Shown: positions 8,005 to 15,949 of the stretch, one piece after another
Layout of the letters: each line of letters starts with the position of its first letter
Position numbering within the stretch: the first letter of the stretch is position 1
DNA from: UKL13-2 sp038206765
Lineage (GTDB): Bacteria; Pseudomonadota; Gammaproteobacteria; Burkholderiales; Usitatibacteraceae
DNA: 64,000 bases
Reading direction: 5' to 3'
Assembly: GCA_038206765.1 (NCBI GenBank)
Contig: JBBRAM010000009.1
Coordinates: 1-64,000 of the forward strand
Translations under genes and position numbers: made by a program
Notes under the pieces: model-generated
Database searches by the model: none
Seen by the model: only the letters and a program-made list of their open reading frames with translations
What the model was told of the DNA's origin: nothing

Positions 8005-9339
8005 ATGAAACGCGAACTCCCGCCCATCCCAACGCCAATGCCAAATATCAAGGCTCACGCGAAACGCCGCGCCAAGCTTGCGAAAACGCTCGCTGAGGGC
8101 TTGATTCTGTTGCCGACTTCTCACGAACTGATCCGGAACAACGATTCGCATTACGATTTCCGTTGGGATAGCTATTTTTATTACCTGACGGGCTTTCGGG
8201 AGCCGGAAGCCGTGCTGGCGATAACATTGGGTAAAAAACCGCGTCAGATTTTGTTCTGCCGCGAAAAAGACATGGAGCGCGAAATTTGGGACGGCTTTCG
8301 GTTTGGCCCTGCGATCGCTAAAGAAATGTTTGATTTCGATGAGGCCTATCCGATCAGCGAATTAGCGGCCATGATCCCCGATTTGATGAGCAACTGTCGC
8401 GTGGTGCACACCCCAATCGGTGTGGATGCTCAATGGGATCAGTCGATTACCCGCTGGATCGGCAACGTGCGTGCAAAGGCGCGTTCTGGTGTCGGCGCGC
8501 CGGTCGAGCTCAAAGATGTGCGTCATGTGCTCGGCGCGATGCGCCTCATAAAAGATGAGGTTGAAATTGATCTCATGGCAAAAGCGGGAAAAATTTCATC
8601 CGGCGCGCATATCCGAGCGATGCGGATGGCGAAGCCGGGCATGTTTGAATACCAGGTTGAGGCCGAAATTTTGCATGAATTCATCACCAATGGCGCGCGC
8701 CAAGCCGCCTACGGCAGCATCGTCGCGGCCGGTAGCAACGCCTGCGTGCTGCATTACCGTGAAAATTCTGCGCCGATCAAAAAAGGCGATTTGATGCTAA
8801 TTGACGCGGGCTGTGAATTCGAAAGCTATGCCGCCGACATCACCCGTACATTCCCAGTCGCGGCAAAATTTAGTGGGCCACAGCGCGATATCTACGAGTT
8901 GGTCCTGGAAACGCAATTGGCATGCATCAAAGCCGTTAAGCCCGGTGCTGCTTTTGGGCGATATCATGAGGTCGCAAACGAAGTCCTGGCGCAGGGTTTG
9001 ATTGATCTCAAACTCTGTAAAGGCAGCCTCGATAAAGTGCTCGAAACGGAATCATACAAGCAGTTTTATATGCATCGCGCGGGACACTGGCTGGGCCTAG
9101 ACGTACACGATGCCGGGGATTACAAAGCGCAGGGCAAATGGGTCAAGCTTGAAGCGGGTATGGCGCTCACCGTTGAGCCTGGCCTATACATCCGTCCGGC
9201 AGACAATGTGCCGAAGCACTTTTGGGATATTGGTGTTCGGATTGAGGATGATGTGCTCCTAACCAAGACCGGTAATCGAGTGTTGACTGCATCCTGCCCG
9301 AAGTCGGTTAAAGATATTGAAGCGTTGACTTCGGCATAA
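8005..9339 (+). CDS. pepP: Xaa-Pro aminopeptidase (M24 metallopeptidase)
   Basis: PepP removes N-terminal residues preceding proline in the cytoplasm. The 444-residue protein has the N-terminal creatinase-like domain (SYFYYLTGFREPEAVLAI) and the C-terminal pita-bread fold. Dinuclear metal ligands are visible in LIDAGCEFESYAADITRTF (two Asp), GHWLGLDVHDAGDY (His), LTVEPGLYI (Glu) and GVRIEDDVLLT (Glu). The start at 8005 gives a short Pro-rich head (PPIPTPMP); Met at residue 13 (MPNIKAHAKRRAKL) is an alternative. Gene order pepP-ubiH-second hydroxylase-dsbC is familiar in betaproteobacteria and suggests one transcription unit. Confidence 0.96.
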   Translation: MKRELPPIPTPMPNIKAHAKRRAKLAKTLAEGLILLPTSHELIRNNDSHYDFRWDSYFYYLTGFREPEAVLAITLGKKPRQILFCREKDMEREIWDGFRFGPAIAKEMFDFDEAYPISELAAMIPDLMSNCRVVHTPIGVDAQWDQSITRWIGNVRAKARSGVGAPVELKDVRHVLGAMRLIKDEVEIDLMAKAGKISSGAHIRAMRMAKPGMFEYQVEAEILHEFITNGARQAAYGSIVAAGSNACVLHYRENSAPIKKGDLMLIDAGCEFESYAADITRTFPVAAKFSGPQRDIYELVLETQLACIKAVKPGAAFGRYHEVANEVLAQGLIDLKLCKGSLDKVLETESYKQFYMHRAGHWLGLDVHDAGDYKAQGKWVKLEAGMALTVEPGLYIRPADNVPKHFWDIGVRIEDDVLLTKTGNRVLTASCPKSVKDIEALTSA

Positions 9340-9366
9340 TTTGGCATAACGTTAGCAGCTAATATT

Positions 9367-10518
9367 TTGAACATACTCATTATCGGAGCAGGCCCAGTCG
9401 GCGCGACGTTTGCGTTGCTGGCGGTGCGTTTGGGGCTCAATGTATCGCTCATCGAGGCGCGTGAGGGTGCATCACGCGAATCGCGCACATTGGCACTCTC
9501 GCATGGCAGTCGTGAAATTTTAGATAGCGCTGGAGTTTGGACATCGGTCAAGAATGCGGCCGAAATCCACACGATCCATAACTCACAAAAAGGTGGTTTT
9601 GGTCGCACCGTTATATCACGCGACGACGGCAATGTGCCCGCCTTGGGTTACGTGCTGACTTATGCCGATTTGCAAGCAGCGCTTGACGACGAATTGCTAG
9701 CGCGATCAGTTCAGGTGGCGCGTGGCGCGGTGGTGACCGCGATTGCGGAAACTGAGGCTGGAGCCGAGGTGACTTTCCTGCAGCAAGGCGTGGAAGTCAA
9801 GCAACAAGCCGATGTGGTGGTGATGGCGGATGGTGGCGCGAACTTAAGCAAAGTTGCCGCGATTTCAGTTTCAGAAAAGGACTACGAACAGACAGCGTTG
9901 CTTGGATCTATCGAAACTGACACGCCGCATCAACATCGCGCGTTTGAGCGCTTTACGCCCGACGGCCCGGCCGCGTTGTTACCGAAACACGGTGCAAATA
10001 GTTATTCCCTCGTTTGGGTGGCGGGCGCTGAAAAAATTGAACAACTAAAGGCGCTTGATGAACCCGCGTTTTGCGCTGCATTTCAGGACCATTTTGGCTA
10101 CCGTGCCGGGCAGTTTTTATCGGTAACAGAGCGCCGCTCCTATCCGCTGAAATTACGAACCGTCTCAACGGCAGTGGCTGGCCACGTTGCCGTGATCGGG
10201 AATGCCGCGCAGGCGCTGCATCCGGTGGCAGGACAGGGTTTTAACTTGGGGCTGCGGGATGCGGAATCATTGGCAGACATGTTGGCAAAAACGTTGACCA
10301 ATAAAGAGCCTGCAATCGCTGCGCTAAACGCCTATGCCGCAGGCCGTTCACGTGATGTTTCCCGCAGCGTCGGCTTTACCGATTTCTTAGTGAGCACTTT
10401 TTCAAACGATCATCTGCTGCAACGCATTCCGCGCGGCTTGGGTTTGGCCATTGTTGATGTGTTGCCGTTTGCGCGAAAAGCATTGGCGCGACGCATGTTG
10501 TTTGGTGCGGAACAGTAG
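9367..10518 (+). CDS. ubiH: 2-octaprenyl-6-methoxyphenol hydroxylase UbiH-type flavoprotein
   Basis: This FAD-dependent aromatic hydroxylase of ubiquinone synthesis acts on the polyprenyl-phenol ring. The first codon is TTG (9367-9369), which places the dinucleotide-binding motif IIGAGPVGATFALLA directly at the N-terminus as expected. The second FAD motif reads VIGNAAQALHPVAGQGFNLG, with Asn where other members have Asp; that is characteristic of the UbiH branch. The length of 383 residues is normal. The downstream hydroxylase starts 3 bases after this stop, so the two are co-translated. No clear Shine-Dalgarno sequence is seen. Confidence 0.9.
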   Translation: MNILIIGAGPVGATFALLAVRLGLNVSLIEAREGASRESRTLALSHGSREILDSAGVWTSVKNAAEIHTIHNSQKGGFGRTVISRDDGNVPALGYVLTYADLQAALDDELLARSVQVARGAVVTAIAETEAGAEVTFLQQGVEVKQQADVVVMADGGANLSKVAAISVSEKDYEQTALLGSIETDTPHQHRAFERFTPDGPAALLPKHGANSYSLVWVAGAEKIEQLKALDEPAFCAAFQDHFGYRAGQFLSVTERRSYPLKLRTVSTAVAGHVAVIGNAAQALHPVAGQGFNLGLRDAESLADMLAKTLTNKEPAIAALNAYAAGRSRDVSRSVGFTDFLVSTFSNDHLLQRIPRGLGLAIVDVLPFARKALARRMLFGAEQ

Positions 10519-10521
10519 CCC

Positions 10522-11739
10522 ATGAATAATCATATTGCCATCGCGGGTGGCGGGCCGATTGGGTTGGCATTTGCGTTAGCGGCCTCTCGCTTGCGCGACG
10601 TAAACGTTACACTGATCGAGCGACAAACCCTAGCGCTGGCGCGGCTTTCCGGGCATTTGCCTGCTTCTGCCGGGGCAAAATTCGATCACCGTGCCTATGC
10701 ACTCTCGCCGGGCTCAAGAAAATTATTGGAATCACTGGGTGTTTGGCAACGATTGACGCCGTCGCGCATCGAGGCGGTTCGTGCGATGCAGGTCTTTGCC
10801 GACGCTTCTGGTCCTGACCAGCCACGCGCTGAACTTGATTTTACGGAAGGCCAGCCGCTGGCGTTTATTGTTGAGCACAGCGAATTGGTAGAGGCACTCA
10901 TTGCCGAGGTTCGTGAACATGCAGAATTGATTAATGTGCTGGACGATACGACGATTCAAGGTGTGAAATTTGCCAGTGAGTTTGCCCATCAGCCGCAAGC
11001 CAGTAAAATCGACTTGAGCAACGGTACAACGATCAATGCCGCACTACTGATTGCGGCGGACGGCGCAAATTCGCCATTGCGGGCGCTGGCAGGTATTGCG
11101 GCTGAGACCAAAGACTACGAAAGCGATGGCGTGGTGGCCAATTTCAACGTTGAACACCATCACGGTGGCATCGCCCGGCAATGGTTTGGTGAGCATGCCG
11201 TTTTGGCCTATTTGCCACTGCCCAACCAGCAGATTTCAATTGTGTGGTCTGTCTCCAAAGCGCGCGCCGATGCACTCGGGCAACTTGACGATGCGGCTTT
11301 TGCGGAGGCGGTTGCAGCAGCGGGCGAACATGCGCTTGGCGCGCTGGCGCTGGCGTCTCCGCGAGCCCGCTTCCCGCTTAAACGCATCGTGGCCGAGCAA
11401 TGGGTGCAGCAAGGTTTTGCGCTGATGGGTGATGCCGCTCATGCCATTCATCCGCTCGCTGGTCAGGGCGCGAATCTGGGACTGGCCGACGTCCGTACAA
11501 TGGCAAATGTTTTGCGCAATCGTTCTAGCTTGTCCGGAATTGGCGATCTTGCTTTGTTGCGCCAATATGAACGTGCTCGGCGCGAAGATGCATTGGTAAT
11601 GGCTGGCGTAACCGATAATTTGCGGTCATTGTTTTTGAGCGATTCGCCGGTGGCGGCGCGCTTGCGGCGCGGCGGTTTGAATGCGGTGAATCGTTTGTCG
11701 GCGGTAAAATCATTGATGATGTCACAGGCGATGAAATAG
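10522..11739 (+). CDS. UbiH/UbiF/VisC-family FAD-dependent hydroxylase, probably UbiI-like
   Basis: This is the second flavin hydroxylase of the pair, 405 residues long, with the N-terminal FAD motif IAGGGPIGLAFALAASRL. The second motif, LMGDAAHAIHPLAGQGANLG, resembles UbiI (VisC) more than UbiH. Such enzymes introduce ring hydroxyls during ubiquinone synthesis; the exact carbon (C5 or other) cannot be read from sequence. Tight linkage to ubiH and the presence of coq7 at 35267 suggest that three ring hydroxylation steps are covered by UbiH, this protein and Coq7. That assignment is inference. Confidence 0.88.
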   Translation: MNNHIAIAGGGPIGLAFALAASRLRDVNVTLIERQTLALARLSGHLPASAGAKFDHRAYALSPGSRKLLESLGVWQRLTPSRIEAVRAMQVFADASGPDQPRAELDFTEGQPLAFIVEHSELVEALIAEVREHAELINVLDDTTIQGVKFASEFAHQPQASKIDLSNGTTINAALLIAADGANSPLRALAGIAAETKDYESDGVVANFNVEHHHGGIARQWFGEHAVLAYLPLPNQQISIVWSVSKARADALGQLDDAAFAEAVAAAGEHALGALALASPRARFPLKRIVAEQWVQQGFALMGDAAHAIHPLAGQGANLGLADVRTMANVLRNRSSLSGIGDLALLRQYERARREDALVMAGVTDNLRSLFLSDSPVAARLRRGGLNAVNRLSAVKSLMMSQAMK

Positions 11740-11865
11740 CGTGCCGTCGCGTTCTGCAACTTAGCTGCGTGTTTTGTGTCTATTGTTTGCTTATTGTTTC
11801 CAACCTTCCGCCATACTGTTTTCCGTCACACCCGCAGTTATTTATAATTTGTAAAAGGATCACCC

Positions 11866-12657
11866 GTGAATTCAATCAAAGTCGTGCTGGCCACATCGGT
11901 CATGTTGTTCTCAATCTTGACCGCCTGCAGTTCATCGGCCAATCCCGACGTCAGCAAGGCCTCAGCAAAGTCAGAGCCGACCAAGCAAGAACAAGACGTG
12001 AAACAGGAAGTGGAGAAAAAATTTGCCGAACTTAAAGTTGAACGGGTGACGAAGACCAGTTTTTCAGGCCTCTATGAGGTCTTTATCGGTAGTGAAATTT
12101 TCTATACTGACGAAAAAGTTAGTTTCCTGATGATCGGTAAAATTGTTGATTCGCAGACCCGTAGCGATGTCACGGAAGCCCGTTTATCGAAGCTCACCGC
12201 GATTAAATTCGATGATTTACCTCTCGATAAAGGGATCAAGTTAGTACGCGGAACTGGCGCTCGTCGCATGGCCATTTTTGAAGACCCGAACTGCGGCTAC
12301 TGCAAAAAATTTGAGCAAGATTTAAATGCGCTGGAAAACATCACCGCGTATATTTTCCCGTACCCGATTTTGGCACCAGATTCTGCCGATAAAGCCAAGG
12401 CAATTTGGTGTTCACCAGATCGCCTGAAAGCATGGCAGGACCAAATGCTGCGAGGCCAAGCGGCGACCGCAAACGGCACTTGCGAAACACCCATCGATCA
12501 GTTTGTAGCACTCGGCCAACGCCTAAGGGTAAACGGAATACCCACTACCTTCTTTGAAGACGGTGAGCGCATTTCGGGCGCGCTGCCGAAAGCCACGATT
12601 GAAGCAAAGTTAGTCGCAGCTGATCGTTCTGCTGTGAAAGTTACGTCCAGTAAATAA
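11866..12657 (+). CDS. dsbC: Thiol:disulfide interchange protein DsbC, lipoprotein form
   Basis: DsbC is a disulfide isomerase that repairs wrongly paired cysteines in the periplasm. It starts at GTG 11866 with AAGGAT just upstream. The N-terminus has a lipobox (ILTAC, Cys21) instead of a plain signal peptidase I site, so it is probably anchored to a membrane. A linker and a DsbC-type dimerisation domain precede the thioredoxin-fold domain with CGYC at about 143-146. The cis-proline loop is NGIPTTFF. Two more cysteines (IWCSPD, TCETP) can form the structural disulfide seen in the family. Length is 263 residues. LptD, with its non-consecutive disulfide, is a plausible client. Confidence 0.93.
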   Translation: MNSIKVVLATSVMLFSILTACSSSANPDVSKASAKSEPTKQEQDVKQEVEKKFAELKVERVTKTSFSGLYEVFIGSEIFYTDEKVSFLMIGKIVDSQTRSDVTEARLSKLTAIKFDDLPLDKGIKLVRGTGARRMAIFEDPNCGYCKKFEQDLNALENITAYIFPYPILAPDSADKAKAIWCSPDRLKAWQDQMLRGQAATANGTCETPIDQFVALGQRLRVNGIPTTFFEDGERISGALPKATIEAKLVAADRSAVKVTSSK

Positions 12658-12752
12658 GTAATTTTTAGATGGGCATGGCGGCGTATATCGCTGTTTGAGC
12701 GTTCCACAAATTAACTGCTGCCCACGCTTGGCACAGTTAGCGCGACAAACTA

Positions 12753-12779
12753 AAAGCCCAGCATTTGCTGGGCTTTTTT
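12753..12779 (+). terminator. Rho-independent terminator after dsbC
   Basis: AAAGCCCAGC and GCTGGGCTTT form a GC-rich hairpin with loop ATTT, followed by a T-run. It closes the pepP-ubiH-dsbC unit. Confidence 0.9.
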
Positions 12780-13153
12780 GTGAGCGTAAACAAAAATAAA
12801 ACTGTCTCTTTTTTGCAACAATAAAGCACGTTTCCGCGCATTATTTTGCGACTTCACGTCGCATTCGTAACAGCCTAAATCATCACAGCTTGTTGATTGG
12901 CATCGTTGAGATGTCTGATCGATTGGTACCTCCAGCGTGGAAGAAGTGACACAACGCTCGGCTCGAAACGGCGAAATTATGCTTTGTAGGTTCGCGCGCA
13001 TCTCGGTTTTAATTATGTTTTGTTTCGAACAGTTTCGCATAGTCGCGAATTGGTTCGGACGAATTGTTTGCTTCGGGACATTCTTGCATCCACAACTTTG
13101 GCAATCGCAATACGGGTTGCTTGCGGACACATGAATTTTTTCGAGGCGAACCC
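12780..13153 (+). other. Intergenic and leader region ahead of the first TonB receptor
   Basis: No convincing gene is seen here. Short frames on both strands lack starts with ribosome sites and family features. The stretch presumably holds the promoter of the receptor gene, but I see no clear -35/-10 pair. The only clear signal is CGAGG at 13142-13146, the ribosome site for the ATG at 13154. Confidence 0.5.
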
Positions 13154-15913
13154 ATGAACATCAAACTCAAATTGCTATACAAGCATCTATCGCTTGCAGG
13201 AATTGTTGGCGTTGCGGCAACTATAGCCACTCCGGCAACGGCACAGCAGGCATCGCCATCACCGTCACCCGCGCCAGCAGTATCTGCTCCCCAAACGATT
13301 GAAAAAATTGAAATCACTGGCTCCAGTATTAAACGCATCGAGGGTGAAGGCGCGCTGCCGGTTACGGTGATCACCAAGGCCGATATTGAAAAAAGTGGTG
13401 CGACTACGGCGATCGAACTACTGCAACTGGTCAGCTCGAATACGAGTTCAGGGACGACTTCATTTGCCAACGTCATTGGTGCAGCCACTTTTTCTGCGCA
13501 AACGGCTTCGTTGCGTGGTTTGGGAGGCGGCCGCACACTGGTGCTGATCAACGGTAAACGCGCTAGCGGCGTTGCTGGTGAAGTCAATGGTACACAAGGT
13601 GTCAATCTGGCTATCATCCCGTTCTCAGCAATTGACCGAGTTGAGGTGTTAAAGGACGGCGCATCGGCAGTCTATGGATCCGATGCAATTGGCGGCGTGA
13701 TCAACTTTATTTTGCGCCAAGACTATCGGGGCGCTAACCTTGATGTCTATTACGGTGCCCCCACCCGTGGCGGTGGCGGCAAGCAGCAGACCGTCAGCGG
13801 TTCAATCGGTGTCGGCGATCTTGCGACCGACAAATTTAATGTGTTGTTTTCCGTTTCATACAATGATCAAAAGCATTTGGATCAGCGCGATCGCAATTTC
13901 TCGAATACCTCGGTTCGTGACGACATTGGTCTGGATAGCAGTTCGAGTCATACTTTTCCTGGCCGAATAACGACAGCAGGCATTGGCTCTATCACCGCAA
14001 CACAGGCAGGTGTATTTGCGCTCGCGGCACCCAATAATTGCGCACCATCATCGCTGATTCACGGCGGTTGCCGGTTTGATCCGTCAAGCTACCCCGGCGT
14101 TAATATGATTCCCGACGATAAACAGTTAAACCTGTTCGGCTCTGCTCGGTTTCAAATGGGCAGTGGTTGGCAAGCCTATGCAACCAGCATCTACTCACGT
14201 GATGAAACGCGCTACACCATTCAACCGGCTCCGTTCTCGGATCAGTTCCCCTATGGTCCAAAAGGCGAATTTTCCGGCGCTATTACGCTACTGCCATCAA
14301 GTCGGTTTTACCCAACGGCAATTGCGGCCGCAAACGGAGTCGGTGGACAGCCGCTTAATATTCGCTATCGTTCGGTTGAGACCGGTCTGCGTGACACAAC
14401 TGACACCAATGAAGGCGCACAAATTGTCGCCGGCCTCAAAGGTGCATGGCTGAATTGGGATTGGGACGGATCATATAGTTACGGCGAAGGCAAGCTTACG
14501 TCGCATGATAATGGCGGCAAACCCAATGTTCCAAAGTTTCAAGCGATCGTCAATAGTGGTGTTGTAAACTTTTTTGGCCCCAATACGCCCGACATTGTTG
14601 CGGCGCTACGCGCAACCAACTATATTGGCGATGCTCTCAAGGCCAAAGCAAAAACATCAGGGTTTCAAGGCAAAACTACAGGCGAAATTATGGCACTGCC
14701 AGCCGGGCCGCTGGCGATGGCTGTCGGTGGTGAGTTTCGCAAAGAAACGCTTGCGCAAAGCTATGCGCCCGAATTGAGTGCAGGTGTTGTTGCTGGCTAC
14801 GGCGGCAGCTTCCCGTCGGTCAATGCGACGCGAGATATTCGCGCCATGTTTGCCGAGTTCAATGTGCCGATTCTCAAGAGTCTCGAAGCCAATGTATCGT
14901 TTCGCAACGATCATTACAGCGATTTCGGCAGCACCACCAACCCCAAGGTGAGCATGCGCTGGGAGCCTATTAAAAGCCTGTTGATACGCGGCTCCTACGG
15001 TAAGGGCTTTTTGGCGCCATCGTTGTACCAACTCTTCACGCCTCCCGCCACGACCGTTACCAACAACGGGGTTTCTGACCCAATACGGTGTCCCATTACG
15101 CAATCCAATCTTGATTGTCTCACCCAGTTTGGTGTATCCACCGGCGGCAACCCAAGGTTGCAACCCGAAAAGTCTGAGCAGGCAACTGCGGGCATCGTCT
15201 TTGAGCCGATTCCCGGGCTTTCATTTGTCGCAGACTATTTCAAGGTTCGGCTGAACAATATTATTACGACAGGTATCCCTTACACAACGATTCTTGGTGA
15301 CTTGGCAACATACGGCAATTTGGTCACACGTGCGGCGAAAGATGCCGCATTCCCCAATTTGCCGGGACGCATCTTATTTATTGATGGCAAGAACATTAAC
15401 GTCGGTGCCCAACACATTGAGGGCCTTGATCTGGAATTGCATGCCAAGCTGCCGGCGCGGAATTGGGGCGCATTACGGTTTGATATCGCCGGTACTTATT
15501 TCTTGCGCAACGATTCGCAAAATTCAGACGGCACTTATTCTGGGTTTATTGCAAATCAGGCTGGCGCGCTAACGTCCGGTGTTGTTGCCCGGTGGAAGCA
15601 CTACGCATCACTAACGCTCGATTCCGGTCCATGGTCCGGCACCTTGGGGAACACTTTCCAGACCGGCTATGTTGACGTCAATCCAGACAATGACGGTAAC
15701 CTGCGCCGCGTAAGTTCAATGTCGCTTTGGGATATTCAAGGCAGCTATAAGGGCATCAAAAATTTGACCTTGACCTTGGGTGTGAAAAATTTACTGGATA
15801 CCAATCCACCCGCCACAAATCAGGCGACAACGTTCCAAGTGGGCTTCGATCAGTCGTATTACGATCCGCGCGCCCGTTTTGTTTATAGCAGCGTGCGTTA
15901 CGCGTTTAAGTAA
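13154..15913 (+). CDS. TonB-dependent outer-membrane receptor 1
   Basis: This outer-membrane beta-barrel for active uptake is driven by TonB-ExbBD. The ATG at 13154 is chosen over the upstream ATG at 13064 because CGAGG precedes it by 7 bases. It also begins directly with a signal peptide ending ATPATAQQ. The mature protein has a short Pro-rich head, the plug domain (IEKIEITGSSIKRIEG, then RGLGGGRTLVLINGKRASG and VYGSDAIGGVINFILR) and the long barrel ending SSVRYAFK. The length of 919 residues suits large substrates such as oligosaccharides, peptides or siderophores; nothing fixes the ligand. A Cys pair occurs in DPIRCPITQSNLDC, also found in the next receptor. Confidence 0.93.
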   Translation: MNIKLKLLYKHLSLAGIVGVAATIATPATAQQASPSPSPAPAVSAPQTIEKIEITGSSIKRIEGEGALPVTVITKADIEKSGATTAIELLQLVSSNTSSGTTSFANVIGAATFSAQTASLRGLGGGRTLVLINGKRASGVAGEVNGTQGVNLAIIPFSAIDRVEVLKDGASAVYGSDAIGGVINFILRQDYRGANLDVYYGAPTRGGGGKQQTVSGSIGVGDLATDKFNVLFSVSYNDQKHLDQRDRNFSNTSVRDDIGLDSSSSHTFPGRITTAGIGSITATQAGVFALAAPNNCAPSSLIHGGCRFDPSSYPGVNMIPDDKQLNLFGSARFQMGSGWQAYATSIYSRDETRYTIQPAPFSDQFPYGPKGEFSGAITLLPSSRFYPTAIAAANGVGGQPLNIRYRSVETGLRDTTDTNEGAQIVAGLKGAWLNWDWDGSYSYGEGKLTSHDNGGKPNVPKFQAIVNSGVVNFFGPNTPDIVAALRATNYIGDALKAKAKTSGFQGKTTGEIMALPAGPLAMAVGGEFRKETLAQSYAPELSAGVVAGYGGSFPSVNATRDIRAMFAEFNVPILKSLEANVSFRNDHYSDFGSTTNPKVSMRWEPIKSLLIRGSYGKGFLAPSLYQLFTPPATTVTNNGVSDPIRCPITQSNLDCLTQFGVSTGGNPRLQPEKSEQATAGIVFEPIPGLSFVADYFKVRLNNIITTGIPYTTILGDLATYGNLVTRAAKDAAFPNLPGRILFIDGKNINVGAQHIEGLDLELHAKLPARNWGALRFDIAGTYFLRNDSQNSDGTYSGFIANQAGALTSGVVARWKHYASLTLDSGPWSGTLGNTFQTGYVDVNPDNDGNLRRVSSMSLWDIQGSYKGIKNLTLTLGVKNLLDTNPPATNQATTFQVGFDQSYYDPRARFVYSSVRYAFK

Positions 15914-15949
15914 TTTATACAAATTCACTAATTATTTGCGAGGAAGAAA

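Noticed and set aside
11843..11848. TATAAT box just before dsbC
   Set aside because: Too close to the ribosome site for a normal leader, and no -35 at the right distance; dsbC is more likely read from upstream genes.
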